The notes: a model not told the origin generated them from the sequence alone. DNA of 64,000 bases from Neoarius graeffei (GCF_027579695.1 NC_083577.1:68327241-68391240), one strand, 5' to 3'. Numbered from the stretch's first letter, positions 44,224 to 58,386 are shown. Made by a program: numbers and translations.

Positions 44224-45130
44224 TACAGACGCTTGTGGCTCAGCAGTTAAAGTGCATATCACGGGTAAATTCAGGAGCAAGATCAATGCAATTCTCCTAT
44301 TTTATATTAAACTTTGGTCAAATATCTGTAACATTCTGCATTCTCTGCAGTTTTTTTTTTACCGTGCGCAATACCAGAACAATTCAGTTAAAATCGAGCC
44401 ATTTGAGGTGAATTGGTCCGCCTCTGAAAAAACTTGGCGTTTGGATTTCCCGGCAAACATTGATTTTCGTGACGTCGCGTGCGGGACGCCTCCTTCTGAA
44501 TCCTACGTCAGCGCTGGTTTGTTTATGAGAAAACGACCTGATGGTTTTCTGCAAGTTTCTTCAACGTTATAACGTAATTATTAAAATGGTTAACAGATGT
44601 ATCGTACGAGGGTGTAGCAACACCAATCTTGATGGGATTAGGACTCATCGTTTCCCACATTGCGCTCAGGTGACAATTCCATATTTCAATGCAAAATCGC
44701 TAGCTGCTAAACTTGGTCTACACAGGCTGTGCACTGAACCCGTGTAGCCTGCTGGCGCTTCCGCACGTGACGTCACAAATCTGGATCCAGACTCTCTTGG
44801 GATTTTTCCAGACGTGTTTTGTTATTTTATTTTTTTCTGCTGTAGACAGATGGCCTTGTGCAAAATTACCCTTCTGGATGAGTGTGTAAAGGGACATTCT
44901 TTCATATATAAAAAAACCAAACGAATTTGATCCAGGATATGCACTTTAAGGCTCTGGGTTACTCAGGGGTTTGAGTTCAAGCACGGCCAAGCTGTCTCTG
45001 TTGGGCCCTTGAGCAAGGCCCTTAAGCCTGTCTGCTCCACAGGTGCTGTATCAGGGCTGACCCTGTGCTCTGACCCCGTGCTCTGACCCCGACTTCCTAA
45101 CAAGTTGGGATATGTGAAGCAAGGAATTTA
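44224..45130 (+). mobile_element. Second SINE type, split by a Kolobok-like element
   Basis: CTTGTGGCTCAGCAGTTAAG|GCTCTGGGTTACTCAGGGGT then TTTGAGTTCAAGC is a tRNA-like head (A- and B-box spacing). It is followed by TTGGGCCCTTGAGCAAGGCC and a body to about 45130. It is interrupted at its own TTAA by the element at 44251-44945. Different family from the abundant SINE. Confidence 0.65.
44251..44945 (+). mobile_element. Kolobok-like non-autonomous element with THAP exon
   Basis: AGTGCATATC...GATATGCACT ends flanked by TTAA (44247-44250, 44946-44949). It holds a 28-codon exon at 44586-44669, MVNRCIVRGCSNTNLDGIRT then HRFPHCAQ, ending CAG|GTGACA. C-x-x-x-x-C..N....G...H.FP is the start of a THAP domain. 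TTAA plus THAP together indicate Kolobok (piggyBac also uses TTAA but has no THAP). The rest of the transposase is missing. Confidence 0.8.
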
Positions 45131-45469
45131 TCTGTTCTATAGCGTATATGTGGAAAAATAACGCCGCTACCACCTTCTTACAAATCATCCCTCATTACAG
45201 TTGTTAGCCTCCTTACTTTTACTTTAACCCTGTATGGGAGACGAAAAGACCGATTGATTAGTTAAGCGATTTTGTCGAGCAATTCAATAGCCTGATGACC
45301 TAAAAGAGTTTGTTTTTTACTTGTAATGAAGGCAGGACCATGCAGACAGAAGTTGTGAAACGTGGGTGTCTGAAATCAGCGAGACATTTTCTCTACTTTG
45401 CTAAAAGATCTAGATTTGTCTTCATAGCCAGTGACTGGGACACTCTGTAATAGTAATGCTAGTAGTTAT

Positions 45470-45935
45470 ACTCCCGCTCCGAAGGAGGGGAGGGGAGGGG
45501 AGGGGGGATATACTGGTTTTCCTCTGTCCGTCCGTATCTCCGTCCATCCGAAACACCATTTTTCTCAGCAACCACAAACCATAGCCACTTGGTACCAAAC
45601 TTCAGCTTGGGGGTTCTATACCGTGTGTACCGTTTTCAGGTCCGTCACACATCGACTTCCTGTTTACCCACTGAACGCGTTTATGAAACATATAGTGTGG
45701 ATTTTGACGCTATTTCAAAATGACAGTTTCCCAGGATGTGATTTGAAATCCCTGGGGAGACACACTGCTCTTTACTTCCTTGTTTCAGGGTTCATTATTT
45801 GTTGAAGTCAGCATTCCTAACAAGTGGCCTATTCCTTCGATTGCTTGCGTTCTGATATCAGCGAGAGCGGGGGTGTACGAAAGTGAGCGGTCGTTCACGG
45901 TTGATCTTGTTTTCACAAATTCTTCAAAATGTGTT
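45470..45935. repeat. Fish repeat with GGGGA tract and GTCCGTCCGT start
   Basis: CTCCGAAGGA(GGGGA)n, then CCTCTGTCCGTCCGTATCTC and a body of AT-rich sequence. It is similar in style to repeats at 28998 and 58985. No gene seen. Confidence 0.4.
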
Positions 45936-45939
45936 TTAA

Positions 45940-46804
45940 AGGGGAACAGAGGGCAATATATAGAGTAAATATAACAGTAAAACACACATTAACGAACCTT
46001 ATTCAAGACTTACAAAAGTTTTTTGTTCCAAGGTTGGAAAGTTGTAGTGTTTTGAAAGCAGCTCGAGCAAACTATTTCCGCAGTTTGAACAGCCCGCCAT
46101 GATATTAATTTTATCCAAATCAGAATGCACGTTCATTTTCTCTGCGTAACACTCATGACGTATGTATGTGCCCAGTTGTGTTGGCTCATTGAGGTTGGGA
46201 ATAGCACGTGTGAAATACCTGTTTCTGCCTCTTGCGACGATTTCGCAAGTCCACGGGTGGCGCCTATCTCATTGCAGCAAATAAATTCTGCTGGACTCGT
46301 GAGCAACTCCACGTTACATTTTCCGCACGAGCACCACGCCGTGTCACCTGCACGCAGACGCTCTGCCCCACGCTCGCCATGCCCATGGTCAGCATCGGTC
46401 TCATCCTCGCCGTCATCCAAGCTTTCTTCTCTTATTTCATCACCGGAGTCGAGAGTACCTCTCCTAGGTTCAAACTGGTACCCTTCTAAGCCATAGCCTG
46501 CTTGCAGTGCGTCTTGCGGGATCTCTTCGTATGATTCGACAGAGCTGTCGCTTTCACTTGATGCGCCCGACGCCATGATTACACGCTTATCTCCTCTATT
46601 TCAGAGAGTTCCGCTAGTGCAGTGGGTAGTGCTGACGTCACGGTCTTTTAAAAATAGCGACTCTTGTGCGGTTTAGCGTGTAAAGTATTATATTTACAAT
46701 TACCAAGATATTTCGTTGTTTTCTAGTATATAAATTTGATAGAGTACTTAAGAATATGTTACTTTGTCACATCAGCAACTGTATATATTATATTTGGCAC
46801 CCCT
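45940..46804 (-). mobile_element. TTAA-flanked element carrying a P2X7-like cysteine-rich frame
   Basis: AGGGG...CCCCT ends (AGGGGAACAGAGGG / GGCACCCCT) flanked by TTAA (45936-45939, 46805-46808). The arms stay partly complementary through TATATA-rich sequence. It encodes the - strand frame at 46133-46576. Kolobok or piggyBac by its duplication. 865 bp; no transposase. Confidence 0.75.
46133..46576 (-). pseudogene. P2X7 C-terminal-like cysteine-rich exon
   Basis: Frame MASGASSESDSSVESYEEIP, an acidic stretch, then YGLEGYQFEPRRG, a DSGDE-rich acidic region, and DTAWCSCGKCNVELLTSPAE then FICCNEI. The W-C-x-C-x-x-C...C-C-x-E-I pattern is that of the zinc-binding cytoplasmic tail of the P2X7 receptor. 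That domain recurs in many repetitive predicted proteins of fish. The frame after NEIG is unlikely to be coding, so an exon end near 46270 is probable. No channel domain is present; this is not a receptor gene. Confidence 0.6.
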
Positions 46805-46808
46805 TTAA

Positions 46809-49473
46809 GCTGACCGAGGGACTTTGCTTCTTATTGTTCAGTACTGTCACTTTTCACGGGTCGTTGAAGAATACGAGAAAATACAAGCCACTGCTAGGGA
46901 GGGACGCGACAGCCGTACGATCATATAAAGACGGACAGGGTAATGAACATCGTTAGAAAGCCTCATCGGTAACTGTCGCAGCCTGTGATGCTTGGTTATG
47001 TTTTTTCACTTTGGAGATTTGGATTGAAATATCACCTCTGATCCACTCTTACGGAAACCTGGCGTCATGCTACTCCACCGATTGGTGCCTAACAAACCAA
47101 GTAGGATGAAATGGACTCCTTCAAACATAGCTTCTAACGTTAGATGTCGGCCATCTTGGATTGTTTTCACCGAACCTGATCTCCTGCTGGGTTTCAAACC
47201 CTCCCATCTGGAGTTCTCCAGTCTTCCTACTTGGGATAGTTGTTGTTCGACAGCCTTTCTTTCCTGCCTCAGGTGTGCTGGGAGCAAAAACATGCACGAT
47301 CTTGGAGTCCCTGAGGGACGAATTGAGAACGACTGGGATAATGGTTTCGTGCGTGATGTTCATCCTGAGCTCGTTACTGGCCTACATTACGAGCAGTTGG
47401 GCCCCTTTTATTATCATGCCAGAGAACTGGGGGCATTAACATGTCCATCACGGCATCGGTTTAACCGACACCGTCATTGTCATTTGCATCCATTCAGCGT
47501 GAAGATGCTCCACAAATCCTCGCCTCTACCTCTGAGACACTGCAGATTATCAGTCCTCCCCCTCTCCCCTGCCACCGTGCCCCATCTCGCAGATATTCCG
47601 CTTTCCCTGGGCTGCTGGGTAAAACCCGATTAGGCTCTGAAACCCCCATCTGCTCTCTCATCCTGCGGAGGGGGAGGGGTGCTGGTGGAGCTCCAGAAAC
47701 AGAGCCGCCAACAGCATGAACCCACTAACTTTGAGCTCCACAGCACCATATTTTCTCTTCAAATGGTGCTTAATGCTTATCTGGCGCGGTTTTTCTCAGC
47801 CAGGCGGCTTATTTTTGTAAAACTGTAGCAAGGGCACTTGGCCAGCTTTGCTACATGGAAATATGGCAGAGGCCTCAGTGCGTTTGTGACGGCTAAAGGA
47901 GCAGTGTTGTGCACACGGTAGCCATGTGGAGGTTTATTACACGTCTAACGGTTTTGCTTACAGGCAAGGCCGTGGAGATCGTCTCCTAGCGATCCCTTTC
48001 TCAAAACCGCCACGCGCCGTTTAGCGTCGGCGATGTCGCCCGTATATTGGCGCTCATCACTTTTGAGGCAGCAGCTACGTGTTTTTTTTTTTTTTCCCTA
48101 CTAGTTTAAGAAACTAAAAGTCGGCATGGAGAACCAGTAAGGAATCGACGTGTGCGAGCTGATATGGTAAACATGAAACTGCAGTCCTGCATGCAGAGGA
48201 TTGTTTTAATGCCAGTGTTGGGTGATTCGGGTAATTTGGGGTCTGAAATGTAAGCAGACCCGGCCGATCATGAGGTGGTTTTAGCTGCAGGAGCAGTGCA
48301 GTGTAGAAACAAAGAAGAATCTCGCTCTCTTTTATCCTGTTTCTCTCCATTTTAGCAAAATGACTGTGTTCAGAAAAGAAGCACGGTGCACGGGCGCTGC
48401 ATACAGTATTACAGTCTCGAGCTTCTAGTCTTCCCCTCGTCTCACCTATCCCATTGTGTTCATCTGAACAGTCTGCTCTTGTTTATGTGAAGTCTGATGA
48501 TTTTCCAGATCAACAGGCTTACCCAAGACCCTTTGAAAATGAGCGAGAGAGAGAGAGAGAGCGCGCGCAAGGGCGTGAAGGATGAAGACAGGGTTTGAAG
48601 ACAAACAAGTTGGACCAGAGCGAGGGAGGAATAGGCCTGCTTCAGGGCTTCCAAGCACGAAATCTGTTTTCGGTGAACATATCCCGCAAAGTTAGCAATA
48701 ATTGCAAACATTCATCCAGGCCGTTAATCAGGCAGTTTGCAGCAGTGCGTATAAACTCCCACGTTCCCACTAAAACCGTTCCTCTCTGTGATGCAACTCC
48801 AAACAAACATGCTCAGGCCCCAAAGTCTTGTTTCTGCAGCGCTCTCCGAAAGCAGTGGTTTGATGAAGCAAAGCACACAGGGCCTGTAAGGGCAGGCCAC
48901 AGCGAGATCACTCCAGATGCCTTACAAAAGAGCCCGGTTGAGAATCGAGCCGCCACTGCGCCCACGAACACCCATATCAATCCTGCTCGCTCGCTAACGT
49001 TCATCTCCTCCTCCGGATTGTTTGTTCACCAGCACAGAATGTGTTGAGTCTGGTTAGAGATTCATTTTACTTTTCCAGCCCAAACAGGCTCTCGCATTCT
49101 TCTGATAGCGGTGAGGTGTTTTACTGTTTGCACTGTGCTGCACAAGTATCTAGAGAGGTGTGCTATCTTGAACCGAGCCATAATACCGGAAAGATGTGTC
49201 AGCTTTGATTAGTGAGCTTTGTGCATTCACAGAGACGAGATGTGCATGTTAAAGGAATAGTCTGGATTTTTTTTTTTTTTTTCTTCCAACACAATCTGCA
49301 TCTGTATTGTTTTGCGTGATTACCGCAAAGACGATTTTGAATAAGTTTCACTGTGCTTAGAAAGGTCACAACGTGTAACTTTTTTTATTTTTGGAGAACG
49401 TTTTTCTCGAAGCTTTTCATGTGTAATATATAGATTTAGGCGCTGCCGGAAAGCGGCGCTCCCATCTGTTTCT
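46809..49473. other. fam117b intron 1, nothing recognised
   Basis: Contains a 188-codon open frame (47067-47633), with no recognisable domain and no codon or splice support. It also has a T run near 48082 and a (GA)n tract near 48550. I see no exon of fam117b here. Confidence 0.45.
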
Positions 49474-49481
49474 GTTTTGTA

Positions 49482-50245
49482 TAGTGCTGTCAAGCGATTA
49501 AAATATTTAATCGTGATTAATGTCGCGACTGTCATAGTTAACTCGCAATTTAATCGCACATTTTTGTCACATGAAAAACCATTGTAATTCTCTTATCAGC
49601 ATAAAAAAGTGAATGGGCTTGCTCACCGTTCGAACTACGGGGGTACTCGGGGGATCCGAGATCCCGTGAAACAGACATGCGATCCCTTGAAAACATGATT
49701 TGGGAAATGTTGGGGGGTCTCTAAAATATTGGCAAAATGATGTTTATTGACATAGCAATCGTGTGTAACGGGAAGCATTTGCATATCCGAAGTGAGCGCG
49801 CGATGGAGAGCCGTGCTCTGAGACAAGCGCAAGCACACACACACCCCCAAGGGAAAAAAAGGACCCCCCCGAAAATATCGGCATAGTTCGAACACTGGTT
49901 GTACCAATGTTTTTTTTTTTTTTTTTTTTATTGTAGAGCATAACACGTCTTGTCACAGCCACTGCAAAGTCGGGCTGGAGCTGCCGATGGGAAAACGAAA
50001 CCTAAGCCGAGCACCATGGCTCTTCGGGGGAGGGCAGAGGACTCTGGCTGTGCGGGGCGTGGCATTACAGTCTAGCTGCTATCGTTTTTCTAAGCAAAGT
50101 CTCTGTTCCAAGTTCCTGGCAGTTTCAAAAGCTTATGAAAAACCTACATCATGTCACAGAGCGTTAATCTCGCGATAAAAAAATTATCGCCGTTAAAATT
50201 GAGTCAAGTTAACGCGTTAATAACGCGACATTTTTGACAGCACTA
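49482..50245. mobile_element. hAT MITE with TAGTGCTGTCAA ends
   Basis: TAGTGCTGTCAA and TTGACAGCACTA perfect inverted ends flanked by the 8-bp duplication GTTTTGTA (49474-49481, 50246-50253). Subterminal GCGATTAA/TTAACGCG motifs are inverted. A smaller element with GTTCGAACTA/TAGTTCGAAC ends (49628-49892) is nested inside. No transposase. Confidence 0.9.
49628..49892. mobile_element. Small nested MITE with GTTCGAACTA ends
   Basis: GTTCGAACTACGGG at the left and CATAGTTCGAAC at the right; 265 bp inside the hAT MITE. The interior has GGGGGATCCGAGATCCC palindromic sequence. Target duplication not clear. Confidence 0.5.
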
Positions 50246-50454
50246 GTTTTGTAGAATTTTCTTATAGCGTAGCCAGCCTCTTTTGTTTTATATCGAGAAT
50301 CGCCAAAAAACCACAAAAATTCAGGCATGACGCGCGTCGTGCACGGAGATTTTCCTGCCGTGACTAGGTTGCCTGTAGTGGCGGGCACACACGCACAGGA
50401 CCGAAACCATCAGAAAACAACTCGATGGGCTTCTTTATGTATCCACACGCTATA

Positions 50455-51076
50455 GGGGTGTTCACACGGCACATATTTGCATCGATGCTGCACCGATGTA
50501 TTTTGTTGCGATATATCTTACACCGGTGTAAATTTTGTGGAGCGTTCACACGTCACAAACCTGCTTACTAGAGAGAAGCGTGTTAGCACCGGTGCAGCCC
50601 CACTTGCGTTCACACGGCAGTTTTTGCGACTGTGCTATACGATAGTAATAATGCGGAAATGAAATATGCACATGCGTGAAAAATGTACTTCCTTTTCCCG
50701 GTTGTCATGGCGTCACCAAGCGCCGGGAAAACAATGTGGATGAAGACACGCAGTTCTGTTGTTGTGGATATTCGCCATTTTGGAAGCGCAAAATACCAGG
50801 ATGCAAATTATGTGATGCCCGTATGTAATCAACTCTCCTGACGCGTAGCAAGTCTACCACTGTAGCGTTCAGACGTCCCATTTTATATCGGTGCTGCCCC
50901 GCAAACTAGCATTTACTCCCGAGTAAATTTCTTAAACCGCCTCCCGAGCAGGGTTAGATTTGCACCGGTTTAAGCAGCTTTCAGGGGCTACACCGGTATA
51001 ACTTCGTACCGTGTGAACGCTCTACCGGGGCAGCCCCGGTGCTACACCGGAGTAAAAGTTGCCGTGTGAACACCCC
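50455..51076. mobile_element. MITE with AGGGGTGTTCACACGGCA ends
   Basis: GGGGTGTTCACACGGCA and TGCCGTGTGAACACCCC are inverted ends of 17 bp or more, with TA-rich flanks (TATA / TTAA). The interior has many CACCGGTG/GCACCG motifs. A short frame from 50707 (MASPSAGKTMWMKTRS) has no assignable domain. About 622 bp. Confidence 0.75.
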
Positions 51077-51232
51077 TTAAGCGTATGGGGCTCCGCTCGC
51101 ATGGGCCGGAGCTCCTCTATGACGTGTCGATTTCAGAGAGAGGACGGCTCATGCAGGGGGAAGATTTAGTGGTTGTGTGTTCCCAGAGTAGCTGTGGAGG
51201 ACTGATTGTGAAGGATGTGATGACGCTGAAGG

Positions 51233-51573
51233 TGGTACGGTGGTGTAGTGGTTAGCACTGTCGTCTCACAGCAAGAAGGTCCTGGGTTCGCAGCCGGCAA
51301 GGGCCTTTCTTCGTGGAGTTTGCATGTTCTCTCCATGTCTGCGTGGGTTTCACAGGCCAAAGACATGCAGGTTAGGTTAACTGGTGACTCTAAATTGACC
51401 GTAGGTGTGAATGTGAGTGTGAATGGTTGTCTGTGTCTATGTGTCAGCGCTGTGATGACCTGGCGACTTGTCCAGGGTGTACCCCGCCTTTCGCCCGCAG
51501 TCAGCTGGGATAGGCTCCAGCTTGCCTGCGACCCTGTAGAACAGGATAAAGCGGCTAGAGATAATGAGATGGA
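51233..51573 (+). mobile_element. tRNA-derived SINE copy 12
   Basis: GTGGTACGGTGGTGTAGTGG to AATGAGATGGATGG. It has a deletion across the CTCCGGGTGCTCCGG region and an altered B-box (GGGTTCGCAGCC). The duplication TGATGACGCT is visible on both sides (about 51219 and 51578). Confidence 0.85.
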
Positions 51574-51579
51574 TGGATG

Positions 51580-52581
51580 ATGACGCTTTCTGACAAGCAT
51601 CGGTAGCCGGAATTGCACCAGTAATCGAAAGTTAAATATACAAGAAAAGTATTTGGGAAGACTTTCTCTCATGGCTGGCATGGGTTCTACAGCATTTAAG
51701 TGTTATGGTTGTAGGTTTGAATTCACATAGTTTCATATTTTGACTCTATCCATTCAGTAACTGCCCGTAGACGGCCATTTTAAGTGAGTTTTGCGTCACC
51801 GTGTTTTTCTGTCCTATTCTTCGGATAGGGAAACCAGGGTTCTAACTAGACCAAAATATCAGTGTAGCGGCACCAGTCGTAACGGCTGGCGGTTCAGGAG
51901 CTGCCTTAAGCCCCTGAAAGCTCACGGGTTCTGCATACTCAGAGATGCATTCTAGTACGTTTCCCGTCACTTGCAGGCCTCCCTGAAAGACGCTCTTTTT
52001 TGCCAAAAGTTGCTGTGATTGTTTTTTCATTTAACACTTATTATAATTAATATTCAACTACATTAGTGGCACATTTATGGAATAAGAATAAAACAACCAG
52101 CTGATGTTCACCAAGCATCGGCTTTTTCAGCTTCAGCCGTTCTATTACAAGACATGACGATCCAGGTCTAACTCTAGGTCCAAGCTTGGCATGTAAGCGC
52201 CTCTTAACACGGATGGCGCTTTACCGCGAACACAACATAAAGAAGGAGGTACCCGTAAAGCGGACTAGCATGATCAGTGACCGTCTCCACACGGAACTAC
52301 TCGGGCAGCTCTGCACTGGGCGCTTACGTGGACGGGGAGCGGAGCATGTCCAAAAGTAGAACATTCGCATAGCGGCGCGCCGTCACTGCCGCATAGTGAT
52401 AGCAAGAGAAAATTAAACCAAAGACCACGTTTTGAAGATTGACAAGTCTTTTTTATTAGCGTAGCAGCAATATTGTGGGCATAGCAGAAAGGAAACTTCG
52501 CGTATTGGCCCGATGTGCTGAGAGAGCAGAGTTGGAACCCTGGGAAACCTGTTGAAATTCTCATCTGTTGGTAATCGCAAG
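51580..52581. other. fam117b intron 1, nothing recognised
   Basis: No exon, terminal repeat or RNA gene was recognised. Confidence 0.45.
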
Positions 52582-52678
52582 TACACTCGCTGACCAATTT
52601 ATTAGGAACACTTGTGCATTTAATGCTCTTGAGCTGCGTGTGGATGATTTTGATTTTTTTTTTTGCATTGTTGTCATA

Positions 52679-54286
52679 CAACCCCGATTCCAAAAAAGTT
52701 GGGACAAAGTACAAATTGTAAATAAAAACGGAATGCAATGATGTGGAAGTTTCAGAATTCCATATTTTATTCAGAATAGAACATAGATGACATATCAAAT
52801 GTTTAAACTGAGAAAATGTATCATTTAAAGAGAAAACTTAGGTGATTTTGAATTTCATGACAACAACACATCTCAAAAAAGTTGGGACAAGGCCATGTTT
52901 ACCACTGTGAGACATCCCCTTTTCTCTTTACAACAGTCTGTAAACGTCTGGGGACTGAGGAGACAAGTTGCTCAAGTTTAGGGATAGGAATGTTAACCCA
53001 TTCTTGTCTAATGTAGGATTCTAGTTGCTCAACTGTCTTAGGTCTTTTTTGTCGTATCTTCCGTTTTATGATGCGCCAAATGTTTTCTATGGGTGAAAGA
53101 TCTGGACTGCAGGCTGGCCAGTTCAGTACCCGGACCCTTCTTCTACGCAGCCATGATGCTGTAATTGATGCAGTATGCGGTTTGGCATTGTCATGTTGGA
53201 AAATGCAAGGTCTTCCCTGAAAGAGACGTCGTCTGGATGGGAGCATATGTTGCTCTAGAACCTGGATATGCCTTTCAGCATTGATGGTGTCTTTCCAAAT
53301 GTGTAAGCTGCCCATGCCACACGCACTAATGCAACCCCATACCATCAGAGATGCAGGCTTCTGAACTGAGTGCTGATAACAACTTGGGTCGTCCTTCTCC
53401 TCTTTAGTCCGAATGACACGGCGTCCCTGATTTCCATAAAGAACTTCAAATTTTGATTCGTCTGACCACAGAACAGTTTTCCACTTTGCCACAGTCCATT
53501 TTAAATGAGCCTTGGCCCAGAGAAGACGTCTGCACTTCTGGATCATGTTTAGATACGGCTTCTTCTTTGAACTATAGAGTTTTAGCTGGCAACGGCAGAT
53601 GGCATGGTGAATTGTGTTCACAGATAATGTTCTCTGGAAATATTCCTGAGCCCATTTTGTGATTTCCAATACAGAAGCATGCCTGTATGTGATGCAGTGC
53701 CGTCTAAGGGCCCGAAGATCATGGGCACCCAGTATGGTTTTCCGGCCTTGACCCTTACGCACAGAGATTCTTCCAGATTCTCTGAATCTTTTGATGATAT
53801 TATGCACTGTAGATGATGATATGTTCAAACTCTTTGCAATTTTACACTGTCGAACTCCTTTCTGATATTGCTCCACTATTTGTTGGCGCAGAATTAGGGG
53901 GATTGGTGATCCTCTTCCCATCTTTACTTCTGAGAGCCGCTGCCACTCCAAGATGCTCTTTTTATACCCAGTCATGTTAATGACCTACTGCCAATTGACC
54001 TAATGAGTTCCAGTTTGGTCCTCCAGCTGTTCCTTTTTTTTTTGTACCTTTAACTTTTCCAGCCTCTTATTGCTCCCGTCCCAACTTTTTTGAGATGTGT
54101 CATGAAATTTCAAATGAGCCAATATTTGGCATGAAATTTCAAAATGTCTCACTTTCGACATTTGATATGTTGTCTATGTTCTATTGTGAATACAATATCA
54201 GTTTTTGAGGTTTGTAAATTAGGCTATTGCATTCCGTTTTTATTTACAATTTGTACTTTGTCCCAACTTTTTTGGAATCGGGGTTG
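52679..54286 (-). mobile_element. Tc1 element 3, full length with intact transposase
   Basis: CAACCCCGATTCC...GGAATCGGGGTTG ends flanked by TA (52677-52678, 54287-54288). The inverted ends continue through AAAAAAGTTGGGACAAAGTA and a further internal AAAAAAGTTGGGAC repeat (52876 and 54083). 1608 bp. Nested in the small MITE at 52584-54353, in fam117b intron 1. The same family as the copy at 59539. Confidence 0.95.
52899..53975 (-). CDS. Tc1-family transposase, intact
   Basis: 358 codons without interruption. Residues 20-130 hold the two helix-turn-helix units of the paired-like DNA-binding region ([33 protein letters not shown] as linker). The DDE nuclease follows with [23 protein letters not shown] and [11 protein letters not shown]. 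The second Asp and the Glu are separated by 34 residues, the DD34E signature of Tc1. It would cut the element at its TA-flanked ends and paste it elsewhere. All three catalytic acids and the full length are present, so it could be active or only recently dead. Confidence 0.92.
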   Translation of the reverse strand: MTGYKKSILEWQRLSEVKMGRGSPIPLILRQQIVEQYQKGVRQCKIAKSLNISSSTVHNIIKRFRESGRISVRKGQGRKTILGAHDLRALRRHCITYRHASVLEITKWAQEYFQRTLSVNTIHHAICRCQLKLYSSKKKPYLNMIQKCRRLLWAKAHLKWTVAKWKTVLWSDESKFEVLYGNQGRRVIRTKEEKDDPSCYQHSVQKPASLMVWGCISACGMGSLHIWKDTINAERHIQVLEQHMLPSRRRLFQGRPCIFQHDNAKPHTASITASWLRRRRVRVLNWPACSPDLSPIENIWRIIKRKIRQKRPKTVEQLESYIRQEWVNIPIPKLEQLVSSVPRRLQTVVKRKGDVSQW

Positions 54287-54355
54287 TATGATAGGCTTAA
54301 TTTAGGTAACTGCATGAATGTACAGGTGTTCCTAATAAAGTGGATGGCGAGTGTA

Positions 54356-56569
<2,214 letters not shown>

Positions 56570-56652
56570 TAGCGTTTGTGTTCATTTTCTAATTCAGAAC
56601 TATTCGGACAAATTTTACGTGGTGGTTCATTACATTACATTAATGACATTAA

Positions 56653-58123
56653 AGGAGAACTGAAGGCAAATTTTTTTTATCATAATTCTATGATAATTCT
56701 ATGAATTTATCGAGAAAGAACAGACCGCATAACAGTATCTTTTAACTTCTTTTAATAATATGGGCTTGCGCTGAGCTCAGCGAAAATGCGTTCCGCCATA
56801 TTGATCTACTGCGTGACGTCATGCGGCCCACCACTGAAAAGAACTCTTCAGTGCTTCATGGTAATAAGGTAAAAAACCAGTACAATCGCTTCTTCAAAGT
56901 TTCACCAAATGGTTTTATTTATGCAACTTAAAGCTCATATTGCTGTATAACTTTGGTCGAGTAAAAACACGGAGCAAAAACATGGCTGAATCCTGAATGA
57001 CTCCTATTTGGATTTGTCCTACCAAGCCTACTGCGCATGCGCGAAGCGGCTCGGCTCGGTTTTCCCTTTCGGGCGCTCTCGTTTTCTGTTAGAATTTGGT
57101 AAAGAAAAAAATAAATAAATATTATTTACCAGCTTACCGGGTCCATGAACATAAATCTGACAGCTGACAAGGTCAGGATATAAACGAATCGAATACAAGC
57201 CACCCGCCGGGACTCCTTACTGTCATCACAGTGATCTGTCTGTAAACACTGTTTTCATGGGCCCAGTGATGTCACAGATCAGAGGGAGGCGCATTAACGA
57301 AAGATTCTGATTGGTTTATAGTTGCCCACAATCTCAAAATGGCTGACTCCTCCAACTTCGGCTCCTCTGTGTCAATTCATGATTTCAAAGTTAAAAATAT
57401 TTTTTCATGTTCGATATATAATGGAAATAATTAACGGAATTGATTACGTATATGTTTTTCTCCTATTACACACACTGTACAAAAGTTGCCTTATCCTTTA
57501 AATATCGGAATGCATTTTCGATCGCTATTTTGTCACTGCCGTAGCAAGTTATGAGTGTTTGAAATATGCTCTGTAATATATCAGTCCGTATGTCAAAGCG
57601 ACGGGCGTAAACGAGATTCGTTGAGACCTGTGCGAGACATCGTAGGACGGAAGTAAAACGTACAGCGGAAATCAAAGTGACCGACGTCTGCCGACGTTGC
57701 CAAAAGACGCGCGCGCACTCTTTCGAATGCTGACGTGATCAAGCCGGAAGTTTTGTTTGTTTCGATAGCAATCAGGAAAGTTTGAAAAAAGTAGGCAGTA
57801 ATCGTCATTTAAACTCGTTTTTGTGCAATATTTTATTTGGAAAACAGTTTTCAAAATGGCGGCACTGACACCTGGTTGACACTTCACGTTTCGAAGTCTC
57901 GCACAAGTCTGGTGAAGATCGCGCGGATAAGCGACGCCTCCCGTGGACCAAATGAACTAAATTCAACACGGCTAAAAACCGAATAGGCCGATGAGTATAA
58001 TATTTAATTGTAATTAGTTGCCAATACGAGTCACGATATAAGGTTACTAAAACCGAAAACGTAATTGAAAATAACACGTTAATTATGAAATAAAGCAAGT
58101 TTAAAAATGACTTCAGTTCTCCT
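56653..58123. mobile_element. TTAA-flanked element, Kolobok/piggyBac type
   Basis: AGGAGAACTGAAG...CTTCAGTTCTCCT ends flanked by TTAA (56649-56652, 58124-58127). 1471 bp. It contains a short frame MADSSNFGSSVSIHDFK (57341) before a weak GT, and no recognisable transposase. It is inserted at TTAA in an older repeat (CATTACATTAATGACA | TGGTATTTAGCAGACACGCT). Confidence 0.75.
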
Positions 58124-58127
58124 TTAA

Positions 58128-58320
58128 TGGTATTTAGCAGACACGCTTATCCAGAGCAACACACAATATACCCAGATGGCAACATAGAACATACTGCCTG
58201 GGGAACAGTTAGGGGTTAGGTGCCTTGCTCAAGGGCACTTCAGCCATTCCTGCTGGTCCAGGGATTCGAACTAGCGACCTTTTGGTCCCAAAGCTGCTTC
58301 TCGAACCATTTGGTTCGTTT
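58128..58320 (+). repeat. Interspersed repeat with TTAGGTGCCTTGCTC
   Basis: ATTTAGCAGACACGCTTATC, GGGGTTAGGTGCCTTGCTCA and GGGATTCGAACTAGCGACCT form a known type of fish interspersed repeat. The same repeat was hit by the truncated SINE at 30533. Confidence 0.55.
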
Positions 58321-58386
58321 CCAACAGGCACAATTACAGTCTAGTTTTTATGTGGCTGAATCTCAGATTACATTATATTGGGCATA

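Larger units (their letters stand above)
52584..54353. mobile_element. Short TA-flanked MITE hosting a Tc1
   Basis: ACACTCGCTGACCAATTTATTAGG-type left end and CCTAATAAAGTGGATGGCGAGTGT-type right end, flanked by TA. Without the nested Tc1 it is only about 160 bp. A partial copy of the same end (ACTCACTGGCCACTTTATTA) occurs at 58390. Confidence 0.8.

Noticed and set aside
46133-46576. A P2X7 receptor gene
   Set aside because: Only the cysteine-rich tail motif is present, inside a TTAA-flanked element, with no channel domain or flanking exons.
47067-47633. 188-codon open frame in fam117b intron 1
   Set aside because: Cys- and His-rich by composition but without a recognisable motif; the opposite strand is also open there and no splice or transposon context supports it.
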